Both the position numbers and the translations under genes were made by a program. A stretch of 20,779 bases of DNA from DATDCV01 sp036524155 (GTDB lineage: Bacteria; Verrucomicrobiota; Verrucomicrobiia; Limisphaerales; UBA8199), in the NCBI GenBank assembly GCA_036524155.1, contig DATDCV010000758.1:1-20779 (forward strand). Reading direction: 5' to 3'. Within the stretch, counting starts at the first letter, position 1, and the number at the start of each line of letters is the position of its first letter. The notes below the pieces were generated by a model. The model did not search any database. It saw nothing but the letters and a program-made list of their open reading frames with translations, and was not told the origin of the DNA. Positions 1 through 8,262 of the stretch are shown piece after piece.

Positions 1-865
1 CGACCTGGGTGTCGGAGATGTTGGCCCGGGACGCCTTGTCCATCAGGATGCCGCCGGACGAGGAGATGCGGGAGGGCCAGCCGAGGTCGAGCATCCAGCG
101 GACCATGTCGAGCATGTGGATGCACATGTCGCCGATAATCCCGTTGCCGTATTCCATGAAGGCGCGCCAGCCGCGCGGATGCACCATCTGGTTGTATGGC
201 CGCATCGGAGCCGGGCCGGTCCACATTTGGTAATCGAGGTAATCCGGCGGAGCGGTATCCGGCGGGTTCTCGCTTGCGCGCATGTGCCAATAACAACAAA
301 TGTCGACGTACCCAATCTTGCCCAATTTCCCTTCTTTGATGACGCGGTCGCGTGCCTCAATCAAGTGCGGGGTGCTCCGCCGTTGAGTGCCTACTTGCAC
401 CACGCGGTTATGCTTGCGGGCGGCGGAGAGCATGGCCTGGCCTTCGGTCACGTCCACGCTTATCGGCTTCTGCACCCAAACGTCCGCGCCCGCTTCGACG
501 GCCGCGATCATGGGCAGCGCGTGCCAATGGTCCGGCGTCGCGACCAGCACGATGTCCAGGTCTTTTTCCTTCAGCATCTCGCGATAATCACTGTAGGTGC
601 GCGGTTTCTTTTTCGACGCCTGGCGGCTGGCGACAATGTCCGCCGCCTCGGCGAGCATTCGTTTGTCCACGTCGCACAGCGATACGACTTCCACCGGCGC
701 CACCTGGATCAGGCGCAGCAAATCGCACTTCCCGTACCAGCCCGGACCGATGAGGCCTACGCGTTTCTTTTGGTCCGCCAATTCCGCGGCGTAACCGTAG
801 CTGCTCAAAGTCGAGAGTGCGATCCCGGTCGCTCCGAGTTGTTGAAGAAATGTCCGGCGGTTCAT
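1..865 (-). CDS. Tat-exported Gfo/Idh/MocA-family oxidoreductase (partial, 3' end outside window)
   Basis: The frame is open for 288 codons from the ATG at 865 to the window edge with no stop, so the C-terminus is missing. Seen: the start MNRRTFLQQLG is a twin-arginine (Tat) signal with motif NRRTFLQ. A Rossmann nucleotide-binding loop GLIGPGWYG lies at residues 37-45, an acidic residue after the second strand (CDVD, 64-67), and the TPDHWH segment at 110-115. The usual EKP motif appears as QKP (132-134), keeping the lysine. A GDMCIHMLDMVRW segment near the end matches the family's substrate-side histidine region. Family knowledge: these are NAD(P)-dependent sugar or polyol dehydrogenases, and Tat-exported versions are abundant in Verrucomicrobiota and Planctomycetes, presumably with a tightly held cofactor. 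The substrate cannot be told from sequence. It is divergent from a ThuA-domain gene, a common pairing that suggests a shared sugar-related role. Confidence 0.93.
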   Translation of the reverse strand, partial: MNRRTFLQQLGATGIALSTLSSYGYAAELADQKKRVGLIGPGWYGKCDLLRLIQVAPVEVVSLCDVDKRMLAEAADIVASRQASKKKPRTYSDYREMLKEKDLDIVLVATPDHWHALPMIAAVEAGADVWVQKPISVDVTEGQAMLSAARKHNRVVQVGTQRRSTPHLIEARDRVIKEGKLGKIGYVDICCYWHMRASENPPDTAPPDYLDYQMWTGPAPMRPYNQMVHPRGWRAFMEYGNGIIGDMCIHMLDMVRWMLDLGWPSRISSSGGILMDKASRANISDTQV

Positions 866-931
866 AGTGGCATTTGTAGAGCCAAGCGTGTTGGAACGCA
901 AGCGGGTCGTTGGTGCCATCACGCTTTCAGA

Positions 932-960
932 TTGTCAGTTCGTTCCGCAACCGCTATCCC
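932..960 (+). promoter_or_regulatory. Possible sigma70-type promoter for the ThuA-domain gene
   Basis: TTGTCA at 932-937 (5 of 6 to TTGACA) is followed after 17 bases by TATCCC at 955-960 (3 of 6 to TATAAT). This would place transcription start near 967, about 20 bases before the ATG at 987. It lies in the 121-base gap between two divergent genes, where promoters must exist. The -10 match is poor, so this is only a candidate. Confidence 0.25.
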
Positions 961-986
961 TTGAGGCATTGCGAACACCTTGCGCC

Positions 987-1991
987 ATGAAATCTCTTGC
1001 CGTCCTCCTCGGGTTGGTTTCGGTAGCCGTCGCCACCCTCGCGTCATCACCGGAATGGGTCACCTACGAAGGCAAAGACGGTCCCGGTCGTGGGAAACAC
1101 ATCGTCTTTCTTAGCGGCGACGAGGAATATCGCTCCGAGGAAGCGTTGCCGATGCTGGCCAAAATCCTCGCGGTCCGCCACGGCTTCAAATGCACTGTCC
1201 TCTTTGCCATCAATCGCGGGGATGGCACTATTACCCCCACTGTACTCGACAACATCCCCGGCCTGCAGGCGCTCGATTCGGCCGACCTCTGCTTCATGTC
1301 TCTCCGTTTTCGGGAATTGCCGGACGACCAAATGAAGCATTTCGTCGATTACCTTAACGCCGGCAAGCCGATCATCGCTTTGCGCACCTCGACCCACGCG
1401 TTTTTCTACCAGCGCAACAAACAGAGTCCGTACGCCAAATTCGACTGGCAGAACAAGGACTGGCCCGGCGGCTTCGGTCAGCAGGTGCTGGGCGAGACCT
1501 GGGTGAACCACCACGGGAATCACGGCAAGGAAAGCACCCGGGGAGTGATCAACCCGGCGCAGAAAGAGAACCCGATCTTGCGCGGCGTAACGGATGTTTG
1601 GGGGCCGACCGACGTTTACACCGTCGCCCACCTGCCCAAAGAGGCAACTGTTCTGCTCCTGGGCCAGGTCCTCACCGGCATGGAGCCTGCCGACCCGCCT
1701 GTGGATGGCCCGAAGAACAATCCCATGATGCCGATCGTCTGGACCCACGACTACACCGGCAATCAGGGTAAAACTTCCAGGACCTTGACCAGCACCATCG
1801 GCGCCGCCGTGGACTTGCAGAGCGAGGGCATGCGGCGCCTTCTCGTCAACGCCTGCTATTGGGCCGTCGGCTTGCAGGAAAAGATCCCCGCCCGCGCCAA
1901 CGTCGAGTATGTTGGCGAGTACAAACCGCTTTGGTTCGGCTTCGGGAAATTCAAGCCGGGAGTCAAACCCGCCGACCTGGAAATCAAATAA
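987..1991 (+). CDS. Secreted ThuA-domain protein
   Basis: This is a 334-residue protein. The reading frame is open further upstream to 867, but the ATG at 987 is chosen because it begins a clean signal peptide (MKSLAVLLGLVSVAVATLASS) and leaves the divergent intergenic region free. Seen: the mature part begins GRGKHIVFLSGDEEYRSEEA, the glutamine-amidotransferase-like opening of ThuA domains. It continues with LRFRELPDDQMKHFVDYLNAGKPIIALRTS cut across two strands, and a WVNHHG segment where ThuA proteins carry paired histidines. Family knowledge: ThuA proteins are linked to trehalose and other sugar utilisation, and many are predicted trehalose-like hydrolases or isomer-handling proteins of uncertain reaction. 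The divergent Gfo/Idh/MocA oxidoreductase supports a sugar context. No clear Shine-Dalgarno sequence precedes the ATG. Confidence 0.88.
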   Translation: MKSLAVLLGLVSVAVATLASSPEWVTYEGKDGPGRGKHIVFLSGDEEYRSEEALPMLAKILAVRHGFKCTVLFAINRGDGTITPTVLDNIPGLQALDSADLCFMSLRFRELPDDQMKHFVDYLNAGKPIIALRTSTHAFFYQRNKQSPYAKFDWQNKDWPGGFGQQVLGETWVNHHGNHGKESTRGVINPAQKENPILRGVTDVWGPTDVYTVAHLPKEATVLLLGQVLTGMEPADPPVDGPKNNPMMPIVWTHDYTGNQGKTSRTLTSTIGAAVDLQSEGMRRLLVNACYWAVGLQEKIPARANVEYVGEYKPLWFGFGKFKPGVKPADLEIK

Positions 1992-2021
1992 GCGCGGCGC
2001 CCCCCCGAAATTAGAAAGCTG

Positions 2022-2050
2022 TCAAACCCGCCGCGCACGCGGTTGTTTGA
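2022..2050 (+). terminator. Possible hairpin terminator after the ThuA-domain gene
   Basis: TCAAAC at 2022-2027 pairs with GTTTGA at 2045-2050, and inside it CCGC pairs with GCGG, giving about 10 base pairs interrupted by a two-base bulge. It lies 30 bases after the stop codon. There is no clean T-run afterwards (GATGGGTTTTGGGG follows), so an intrinsic terminator is plausible but weak. Confidence 0.3.
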
Positions 2051-2118
2051 GATGGGTTTTGGGGTGTTTTCGGTCGGCCCACCCACAACTGCCATCACAA
2101 AATCTTCAGTGATAGTGA

Positions 2119-2146
2119 TTGACATTGATCGCTGCGCCCAGATAAG
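2119..2146 (+). promoter_or_regulatory. Probable sigma70-type promoter for the beta-solenoid gene
   Basis: A perfect TTGACA at 2119-2124 is separated by 16 bases from GATAAG at 2141-2146 (4 of 6 to TATAAT). The predicted start of transcription is near 2153, 35 bases before the ATG chosen for the following gene. Position after a possible terminator and directly before a large gene fits a promoter. Confidence 0.45.
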
Positions 2147-2187
2147 AGTAAACACTCGGTCTGGTGAACTTATCGGTTAAGAAAAAT

Positions 2188-5100
2188 ATGAACGCGAAAA
2201 CGGTTAGGTTTGGGAAATGCATAACTATATTGGCGCTGGCGGTGGGTTGTCTGAGCGCTCGGGCCAGCGACTGGACCGCGGGCGTTGGCGATTGGAGCGA
2301 TCCTGCGAACTGGAGCGCGGGAGTCCCCGACAACACCGGCGGTTGGACCATCGGCAACGTGCAGAACAACGGGACTGCGATTGTCAGCACGACCGTGCCG
2401 CCCGTGAGCGAGGCTTGGGCCGGCAACAGCGGCGGCGTCGGAACCATCATTATTACTAACGGCGGCACATTGCCCGTCGACAACTGGCTGGTGGTCGGGC
2501 GGACCGGCCCGAACGGGAATACACCCTTATCAACCCTGGTAGTCGGCAGTGGCGGAGTCATCAACAAGAGAGGCGATGGATTCATCATCGGCGACGGTAA
2601 CTACTGTTTCGGACAGGTCTTTGTCGTTGGCACGGGACAGATCAATGTGACCGGGGGCTGGAATGGCTTTGGCAACGGGACCGGCGGCGAAGGCTGGCTG
2701 ACTCTGCAGGACGACGCCGTTTTCAACACTCCCGGCCAGGACTTCAACATCGGCGATTGGGGCTCCGGCCGGGCGTACGCAGTGATCAAGGACAATGCGA
2801 GGCTGAACGTCTCCCGCTTCTGGGTGGGGAAAACAGGAACAACTCTTGGTGTGCTGACCCAAACCGGCGGCACGATCCTTGGCACTGGCGGCAACGCCAA
2901 CGAGTGGTGCATCGGCGGTGAAAACACGGATTCGCCGACCTCTTACGGGTTCTACAACCTCATGGGGGGCACATTCATCAATCCCTTTAACTTCCAGATT
3001 GGCCGATACGGTCAAGGCGTGCTTTATCAGAGCGGCGGCGCTATCACGCAGGGCGGATGGTGCGCAGTCGGGCGGTATAACTCAGGGATTGGGGTCCTCT
3101 ACATCACCGGAGGGCAATTCAACCACACCAACACTGCCAATTCACTGATCATCGCGGAAGCCGGCAGCCATGGCGAAATGACCATCGCCGGCACTGCCGC
3201 CGTGACCACCAGCCGGGAATTCGCCATCGGCAATAGCGGCACCGGCTTCGTCAACCTCAACGGCGGCAGCCTCACGGTGCCGAGAATTACGAAATGGGCC
3301 GGCTCGGGCTATCTGAACTTCAACGGCGGCACACTGAAGCCGACGGTCGCTGATCCTGCTTTCCTGGGTGGGCTCAACGAAGCGCGTGTTTATGCCGGTA
3401 ATGCGATTATTGACACCGCTGGACTTGATATTGGGATCACCCAACCGTTGCTGGGGGTCAGTGGCATGGGCGTGACAAGCATTCCGGTCACCGACGGCGG
3501 CATGGGCTATGTGGCTCCGCCGATCGTGCAGATCGTTGGCGACGGAATCGGCGCCCAGGCCATCGCGCAGGTCGACCCGGTGGCCGGCAGGGTTACCAGC
3601 ATCGTCATCACGTGCCCCGGCTACGCTTATTCAACGGTTCCATCGGTGATGCTGTATGGCGGTGGCGCCACTGTGGAGGCTACTATCGGCATGGCCGTGC
3701 TGGGTGAGGTGACCTCGGGTGGTTTGATCAAGAATGGAGCAGGCACGCTCACGCTGGACGGCGCGAACGATTACACCGGTGCCACCGTGGTGAACGCGGG
3801 CGGCCTGGTGCTGAACAATGCCTCGGTTGGCGGAGGCCCGATCACTATCGCCGACGGAGTCGCGCTCGGTCTCAAGGTGCAAATCCCCGGCGGGCAACTT
3901 TTTGCAGGGAGCATTACGCTGGGCACGTCCGCCGCGACGACGCTGAATGTCGACCTCGGGGCGTTCGGGAACCCGCTGGCGGCGCCTTTGGCAACTTCCA
4001 GCACACTTGCTGTCAACGGCACCGTCACTGTGAACATCAGCGACGACTTTCCGCAAGTGGGATCGTTCCCCGTAGTTCAATACGGAAACCGGAGCGGCTC
4101 CGGCTCATTCGTGCTTGGTCCTCTTCCTACAGGCGTTGAAGGGCACCTTGCCACCAACAGCCCGAACACCCTCGACCTTGTCATCACTGCGGTGGCAGCA
4201 CCCCGGTGGGCCGGCACTGCGGGCGGCACTTGGGACGTCGCCCAGACGCTCAATTGGACAGAGTTGAGCACCGGTTCGCCGACCTATTACAACGACGGTC
4301 TGGTGGCGCTGTTTGACGACGCCGCCGTGGGCACAACCACCGTCGATCTGGTTACCAACGTTGAACCCGGCAGCGTCGTGGTCAACAACACCAATCTGGC
4401 TTACACCATTCTCGGCACCGGGAAGATCGGTGGTGGCGGGGGCTTGACCAAGCGCGGCACGAACTCGCTGACTCTTGCGACGCTGAACGAATACACCGGG
4501 CCAAGCGTAATTGCTGCCGGCTCCGTGATGGTGACGAATCTCGCCAATGGAGGCCAACCGAGCGCGATCGGGAAGTCCTCCGCTGCGGCCGCGAACCTCG
4601 TGCTGTCCGGCGGCACGCTCAGCTACTCCGGCCCGGCGAAGACTATTGATCGCGGCTACGCTGTCCAGGGGACTGGCACCGGGATCGACGTGCAGTCCGA
4701 CCTCAGTATTGGCGGTCAAGTGACCGCGACCCCCAACACGCGTTTCGTAAAATCCGGCCCGGCAAAGCTGTCTTATGTTGGCGCGGTCACAAACGAACTG
4801 TCCGGCGGCGCGTTTCCCGGATACAATGTGCTGGACGGCACAGTGGTGTTTGACGGCTCCGCTGGCCGGCAGGTCAACCATTCCCAGAACGAATTCTGGG
4901 TCGGCAGCACGACGAACGTTGGCGCGTCTCTCCTGCTCACCAACACCACGCTGAACATTGATAGTTGGCTGGCCGTTGGCCGGGGCAACGGTTCTGCCAA
5001 CTACCTCTCGACGCTGACCTTGAATAATGCCGCAGCCCGGTCCGGCAACTTCTCGATGGGTTACAACAACGGGATGGCGGACAACTTCGCGCAACAGGTG

Positions 5101-6723
5101 ATGACGCTCAACGGCACCTCTACGTTCACTAACGCGGGGGATGTCAATATGGGAGAAAGCGGCGGCTCCACTTCGACACTGTCGCTGAACGGCAACTCAA
5201 AGTTCTTCTCGGACGGGCGCGCCCATTTCGGGTGGCACAATAACTCGACCGGCATTGTAACCATCGCGGAGTCCGCGGCGATGTTCATCGATGCCTGGCT
5301 TTCGATCGGTCACGAAGGCGGCGTGGGGACCTTCACTGTGAAGAACAACAGCTCGCTCTGGGTGTTGTGGGACCTGAACGTCACGGACGTGGGTCTGGGC
5401 GAGGGCACCTTTAATCTCCAGGACAACGCCACCGCCACCGCGAACAACTTCTTCATCGGCAAGGGGGTTGGCAGCAGCGGCGTGTTCAACCAAACCGGCG
5501 GATCCGCTATCGGGATCCTGAATGCCGGCAACGAGTTCCACATCGGTTTCCACGGCGCGGGCACGTGGAACCTGAGCGCCGGCAGCATTCTGGCTCCCAA
5601 CCACTGGTTCATCGTCGGACGGTGGGCTGATGGTCCGGGCATCCTGAATGTCACCGGCGGCACGATCATTCACGGCACCAACGACACCGGCAAGCTGTTC
5701 CGCGTCGGGGAAGATGGCACCGGCACTCTGAACTTGAGCGGCACCGGGACCATCGAGACCAGTTGCAACGAGGTGACGATCGGCTGGAATGCGACCGGCA
5801 ACGGCACAGTGAACCTTGACGCCGGCACCTTCCAGGCCCGGCGCATCATCGGCGGCGCCGGTTTCAGCATGTTCAACTTCAACGGCGGCGTGCTTCGTGC
5901 CGGGCCGAATGCCAACCTGTTCTTCATGACGAACCTGACCGCGGCGTACGTCAACGGGGGCGGCGCGGTGATCGATTCCGGAGCGAACGTGATCGCGATC
6001 AACCAGGACCTGCTGATGGGATCCGGTAACGGGGGCCTCACCAAGATCGGCTCCGGCGCGCTTGCTCTTAACGGCGTCAACACTTACACCGGGCCGACGC
6101 TCGTCAATGCCGGCGCGCTCGCAGGCACCGGCGTCATCTCGGGCCCCGTCACCGTCGCCTCTGGCGCCTACCTCGCTCCCGGCGCTTATGTGGGCACGCT
6201 CAGCATCAGCAACACCCTCACGCTCGCCTCCGGCAGCGCCACAATCATCGAGATTGACAAAGCCAACTCCCTCAACGACCGCGTCGAGGTCCTCTCGACT
6301 GTCAATTACGGCGGCACACTTGTGCTGACCAATCTCTCACCAGTCGCGGAAAACGACACGTTTACGATCTTCCAGGCGGGAACCTACAACGGTTCCTTCA
6401 CCACGGTGCTCTCGAACCCGGGTGTCACCTGGGACACGAGCCGCCTGGCTATCGACGGCACCGTGAAGGTCCTCAGCACAGTCTCCACCACGCCGCCGGC
6501 TCTGGGAGTCACTACCGCCAGCGGAGGGACTGAGTTGGTTTTCTCATGGCCGGCTGACCATCTCGGCTGGCGGTTGCTTGAGCAAACCAACAACTTGAAC
6601 CTGGGCGTCAGCTCGAACCTCGCTGATTGGGCTACGGTTGCCGGTTCCAGCGGCGCCACCCAGGTCACTGTGCCAATCAGCAAGACTAAGCCCGCCGGCT
6701 TCTTCCGGCTCGTTTATCCTTAG
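2188..6723 (+). CDS. Giant secreted beta-solenoid protein with autotransporter-associated beta-strand repeats
   Basis: This is a 1511-residue protein. A GTG at 2164 would add 8 residues; the ATG at 2188 is preferred because the signal peptide (cleavage likely after SARA, residue 26) starts well from it. Seen: Gly/Asn/Thr-rich short beta repeats throughout. Three copies of the 'GGL.K.G...L.L.G.N.YTG.T.V.AG' pattern at about residues 511-545, 751-785 and 1282-1315 match the autotransporter-associated beta-strand repeat (TIGR02601 type). Residues about 98-421 and 925-1276 are a diverged tandem duplication of a solenoid block. A separate 'GGMGY...P.V.I.G.G' module lies at about 428-503. The end (residues about 1453-1511) is a SWP...FFRLVYP module shared with the next gene. 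No C-terminal outer-membrane barrel is visible, so it is probably secreted or surface-attached rather than a classical autotransporter. Role unknown; adhesion or matrix is a guess. Confidence 0.92.
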   Translation: MNAKTVRFGKCITILALAVGCLSARASDWTAGVGDWSDPANWSAGVPDNTGGWTIGNVQNNGTAIVSTTVPPVSEAWAGNSGGVGTIIITNGGTLPVDNWLVVGRTGPNGNTPLSTLVVGSGGVINKRGDGFIIGDGNYCFGQVFVVGTGQINVTGGWNGFGNGTGGEGWLTLQDDAVFNTPGQDFNIGDWGSGRAYAVIKDNARLNVSRFWVGKTGTTLGVLTQTGGTILGTGGNANEWCIGGENTDSPTSYGFYNLMGGTFINPFNFQIGRYGQGVLYQSGGAITQGGWCAVGRYNSGIGVLYITGGQFNHTNTANSLIIAEAGSHGEMTIAGTAAVTTSREFAIGNSGTGFVNLNGGSLTVPRITKWAGSGYLNFNGGTLKPTVADPAFLGGLNEARVYAGNAIIDTAGLDIGITQPLLGVSGMGVTSIPVTDGGMGYVAPPIVQIVGDGIGAQAIAQVDPVAGRVTSIVITCPGYAYSTVPSVMLYGGGATVEATIGMAVLGEVTSGGLIKNGAGTLTLDGANDYTGATVVNAGGLVLNNASVGGGPITIADGVALGLKVQIPGGQLFAGSITLGTSAATTLNVDLGAFGNPLAAPLATSSTLAVNGTVTVNISDDFPQVGSFPVVQYGNRSGSGSFVLGPLPTGVEGHLATNSPNTLDLVITAVAAPRWAGTAGGTWDVAQTLNWTELSTGSPTYYNDGLVALFDDAAVGTTTVDLVTNVEPGSVVVNNTNLAYTILGTGKIGGGGGLTKRGTNSLTLATLNEYTGPSVIAAGSVMVTNLANGGQPSAIGKSSAAAANLVLSGGTLSYSGPAKTIDRGYAVQGTGTGIDVQSDLSIGGQVTATPNTRFVKSGPAKLSYVGAVTNELSGGAFPGYNVLDGTVVFDGSAGRQVNHSQNEFWVGSTTNVGASLLLTNTTLNIDSWLAVGRGNGSANYLSTLTLNNAAARSGNFSMGYNNGMADNFAQQVMTLNGTSTFTNAGDVNMGESGGSTSTLSLNGNSKFFSDGRAHFGWHNNSTGIVTIAESAAMFIDAWLSIGHEGGVGTFTVKNNSSLWVLWDLNVTDVGLGEGTFNLQDNATATANNFFIGKGVGSSGVFNQTGGSAIGILNAGNEFHIGFHGAGTWNLSAGSILAPNHWFIVGRWADGPGILNVTGGTIIHGTNDTGKLFRVGEDGTGTLNLSGTGTIETSCNEVTIGWNATGNGTVNLDAGTFQARRIIGGAGFSMFNFNGGVLRAGPNANLFFMTNLTAAYVNGGGAVIDSGANVIAINQDLLMGSGNGGLTKIGSGALALNGVNTYTGPTLVNAGALAGTGVISGPVTVASGAYLAPGAYVGTLSISNTLTLASGSATIIEIDKANSLNDRVEVLSTVNYGGTLVLTNLSPVAENDTFTIFQAGTYNGSFTTVLSNPGVTWDTSRLAIDGTVKVLSTVSTTPPALGVTTASGGTELVFSWPADHLGWRLLEQTNNLNLGVSSNLADWATVAGSSGATQVTVPISKTKPAGFFRLVYP

Positions 6724-6778
6724 TTAGAGATTTGGCGCGCCCTGGCTTTTGCCCGGGCCCGGTTCCAATCGGATCGCG

Positions 6779-6808
6779 GAGGGCGTCCTGTAAGGGACGC
6801 CCTCTTTT
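6779..6808 (+). terminator. Intrinsic terminator after the beta-solenoid gene
   Basis: A perfect 10-base-pair stem (GAGGGCGTCC at 6779-6788 with GGACGCCCTC at 6795-6804) closes a six-base loop and is followed directly by TTTT at 6805-6808. It begins 55 bases after the stop codon and ends 44 bases before the next gene, so the two secreted-protein genes are probably separate transcripts. Confidence 0.85.
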
Positions 6809-6852
6809 CATTGGCGTGGAAAGTAAGCAGCGATTATGTTGAGCGGCACTGA

Positions 6853-8196
6853 ATGAAAACCCTCTCGCTGTCCGCCGCCCTCGGCTGTGTGTTGGCTTGG
6901 CTGCCGAGCTTCAATGCGTCTTGCCAGCAATACACCTTCACGACTATCGCAGGATTGCCACGGACCATTGGTTCCCGGGACGGCACAAACTCGCAAGCAC
7001 GCTTCAATTTTCCCGCCGGGATTACGGTCGATAGTCGCGGGGTGGTTTATGTTTGCGATTTGCTCAATCACCGTATTCGCCAGGTGAGACCCGAGGGGAC
7101 GAACTGGGTGGTGCGCACCCTAGCAGGCGGAGCCTTCGGGTTTGCCGACGGCACAAACGGTCAGGCCCAGTTCGATCACCCGACCGGCATCGCGGTCGAT
7201 AGCGACGGCAATGTGTTCGTGGGCGACAAATACAATAACGTTATCCGTAAGTTGACTCCGATCGGGACGGACTGGGTGGTCACCACGATCGCCGGTGACC
7301 CGACCATTCAGGCCTCCAACGATGGCGTAAACAGTTCCGCTCATTTTTCGGGTCCTGCGGGAGTGGCCATAGATAGTTCCAATCGTTTGTACGTTGCCGA
7401 TGCTACCGGTAACACGATCCGGCAGATTGTGGCGAACGGCGCCGACTGGGTGGTCACCACGGTGGCGGGATTCGCCGACATCTACGGCGACTTTGTCGAT
7501 GGAACGAATGACGCCGCCATGTTTAACGCTCCCTATGCCATGGCCGTGGACGCAGCGGGGGTTCTTTATGTAGCGGACTATGGCAACCACGCCGTCCGAA
7601 GGATCGAGCAAATTGGGTTCGATTGGGCTACGACAACCATCGCGGGGACCAACAGCCCGGGGATCAACAGCGCGGGGATGGGCATCCCGGGAACAAATGA
7701 CGGGCCGGGCTTTCAGGCGATGTTTGACAACCCAAGCGGAGTGGCAGTCGGGGGAGGGGGAGTGGTCTTCGTGGCGGATTACGATAACCACACAATCAGG
7801 GCGGTGACACCGGGTGGCAAGAATTGGACGGTGAGCACGCTGGCGGGCGTGCCCAAGATATCGGGAACCAACGATGGAAGTGGGATCCAGGCGCGATTCA
7901 ACAAGCCGCGCGATATCGCGGTCACCAGGGACGGCGTTCTTTTCATCTCGGACTACAGCAACCAAACCATTCGCATGGGAGTGCCGCTTCCGGCGCTTCA
8001 GATCATCCTTGTCGGCAACCAGGTCGTCCTGTCATGGCCGCTTTGGGCGAATAATTACGTCCTCGAAACATCGCCCAACCTTGCTCCCGCGCCAGTTTGG
8101 ACACCCGTGACTGATGGTATCGCAACTGCCGGCAGTAGTTTCGTCCTGACGAACACCATCGCGTCGACCTCCTTCTTCCGTTTGCGCCAGCAATGA
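6853..8196 (+). CDS. Secreted NHL-repeat beta-propeller protein
   Basis: This is a 447-residue protein. Seen: an N-terminal signal peptide (MKTLSLSAALGCVLAWLPSF, cleavage near residue 22) and then six NHL-type repeats. Each runs roughly 'TIAG....DGTN..A.F..P.GIAVDS.G..YVAD..N..IR', which together would make a six-bladed propeller over residues about 28-380. The last about 60 residues hold a SWP...FFRL module like the one ending the preceding beta-solenoid protein. Family knowledge: NHL propellers bind protein, nucleic acid or sugar ligands, and some are lyases; secreted versions with many blades are common in Verrucomicrobiota and Planctomycetes. No catalytic residues can be assigned. It follows a strong terminator and so needs its own promoter, which I did not find. 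It is convergent with nnrS. Confidence 0.9.
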   Translation: MKTLSLSAALGCVLAWLPSFNASCQQYTFTTIAGLPRTIGSRDGTNSQARFNFPAGITVDSRGVVYVCDLLNHRIRQVRPEGTNWVVRTLAGGAFGFADGTNGQAQFDHPTGIAVDSDGNVFVGDKYNNVIRKLTPIGTDWVVTTIAGDPTIQASNDGVNSSAHFSGPAGVAIDSSNRLYVADATGNTIRQIVANGADWVVTTVAGFADIYGDFVDGTNDAAMFNAPYAMAVDAAGVLYVADYGNHAVRRIEQIGFDWATTTIAGTNSPGINSAGMGIPGTNDGPGFQAMFDNPSGVAVGGGGVVFVADYDNHTIRAVTPGGKNWTVSTLAGVPKISGTNDGSGIQARFNKPRDIAVTRDGVLFISDYSNQTIRMGVPLPALQIILVGNQVVLSWPLWANNYVLETSPNLAPAPVWTPVTDGIATAGSSFVLTNTIASTSFFRLRQQ

Positions 8197-8262
8197 GGTC
8201 GCTGTCGCACGCGCCATCCCGCGGGGTACGAATGCCGAAGCTAGCGTCTCGCCCTCCAAGGT

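Noticed and set aside
116..964. 282-codon open frame on the plus strand
   Set aside because: It is the complement of the Gfo/Idh/MocA oxidoreductase on the minus strand, whose protein has clear Tat, Rossmann and lysine motifs; the plus-strand product resembles nothing.
4105..5094. 329-codon open frame on the minus strand under the beta-solenoid gene
   Set aside because: It is a GC-rich shadow of a strongly repetitive coding frame; the product has no signal, domain or repeat structure of its own.
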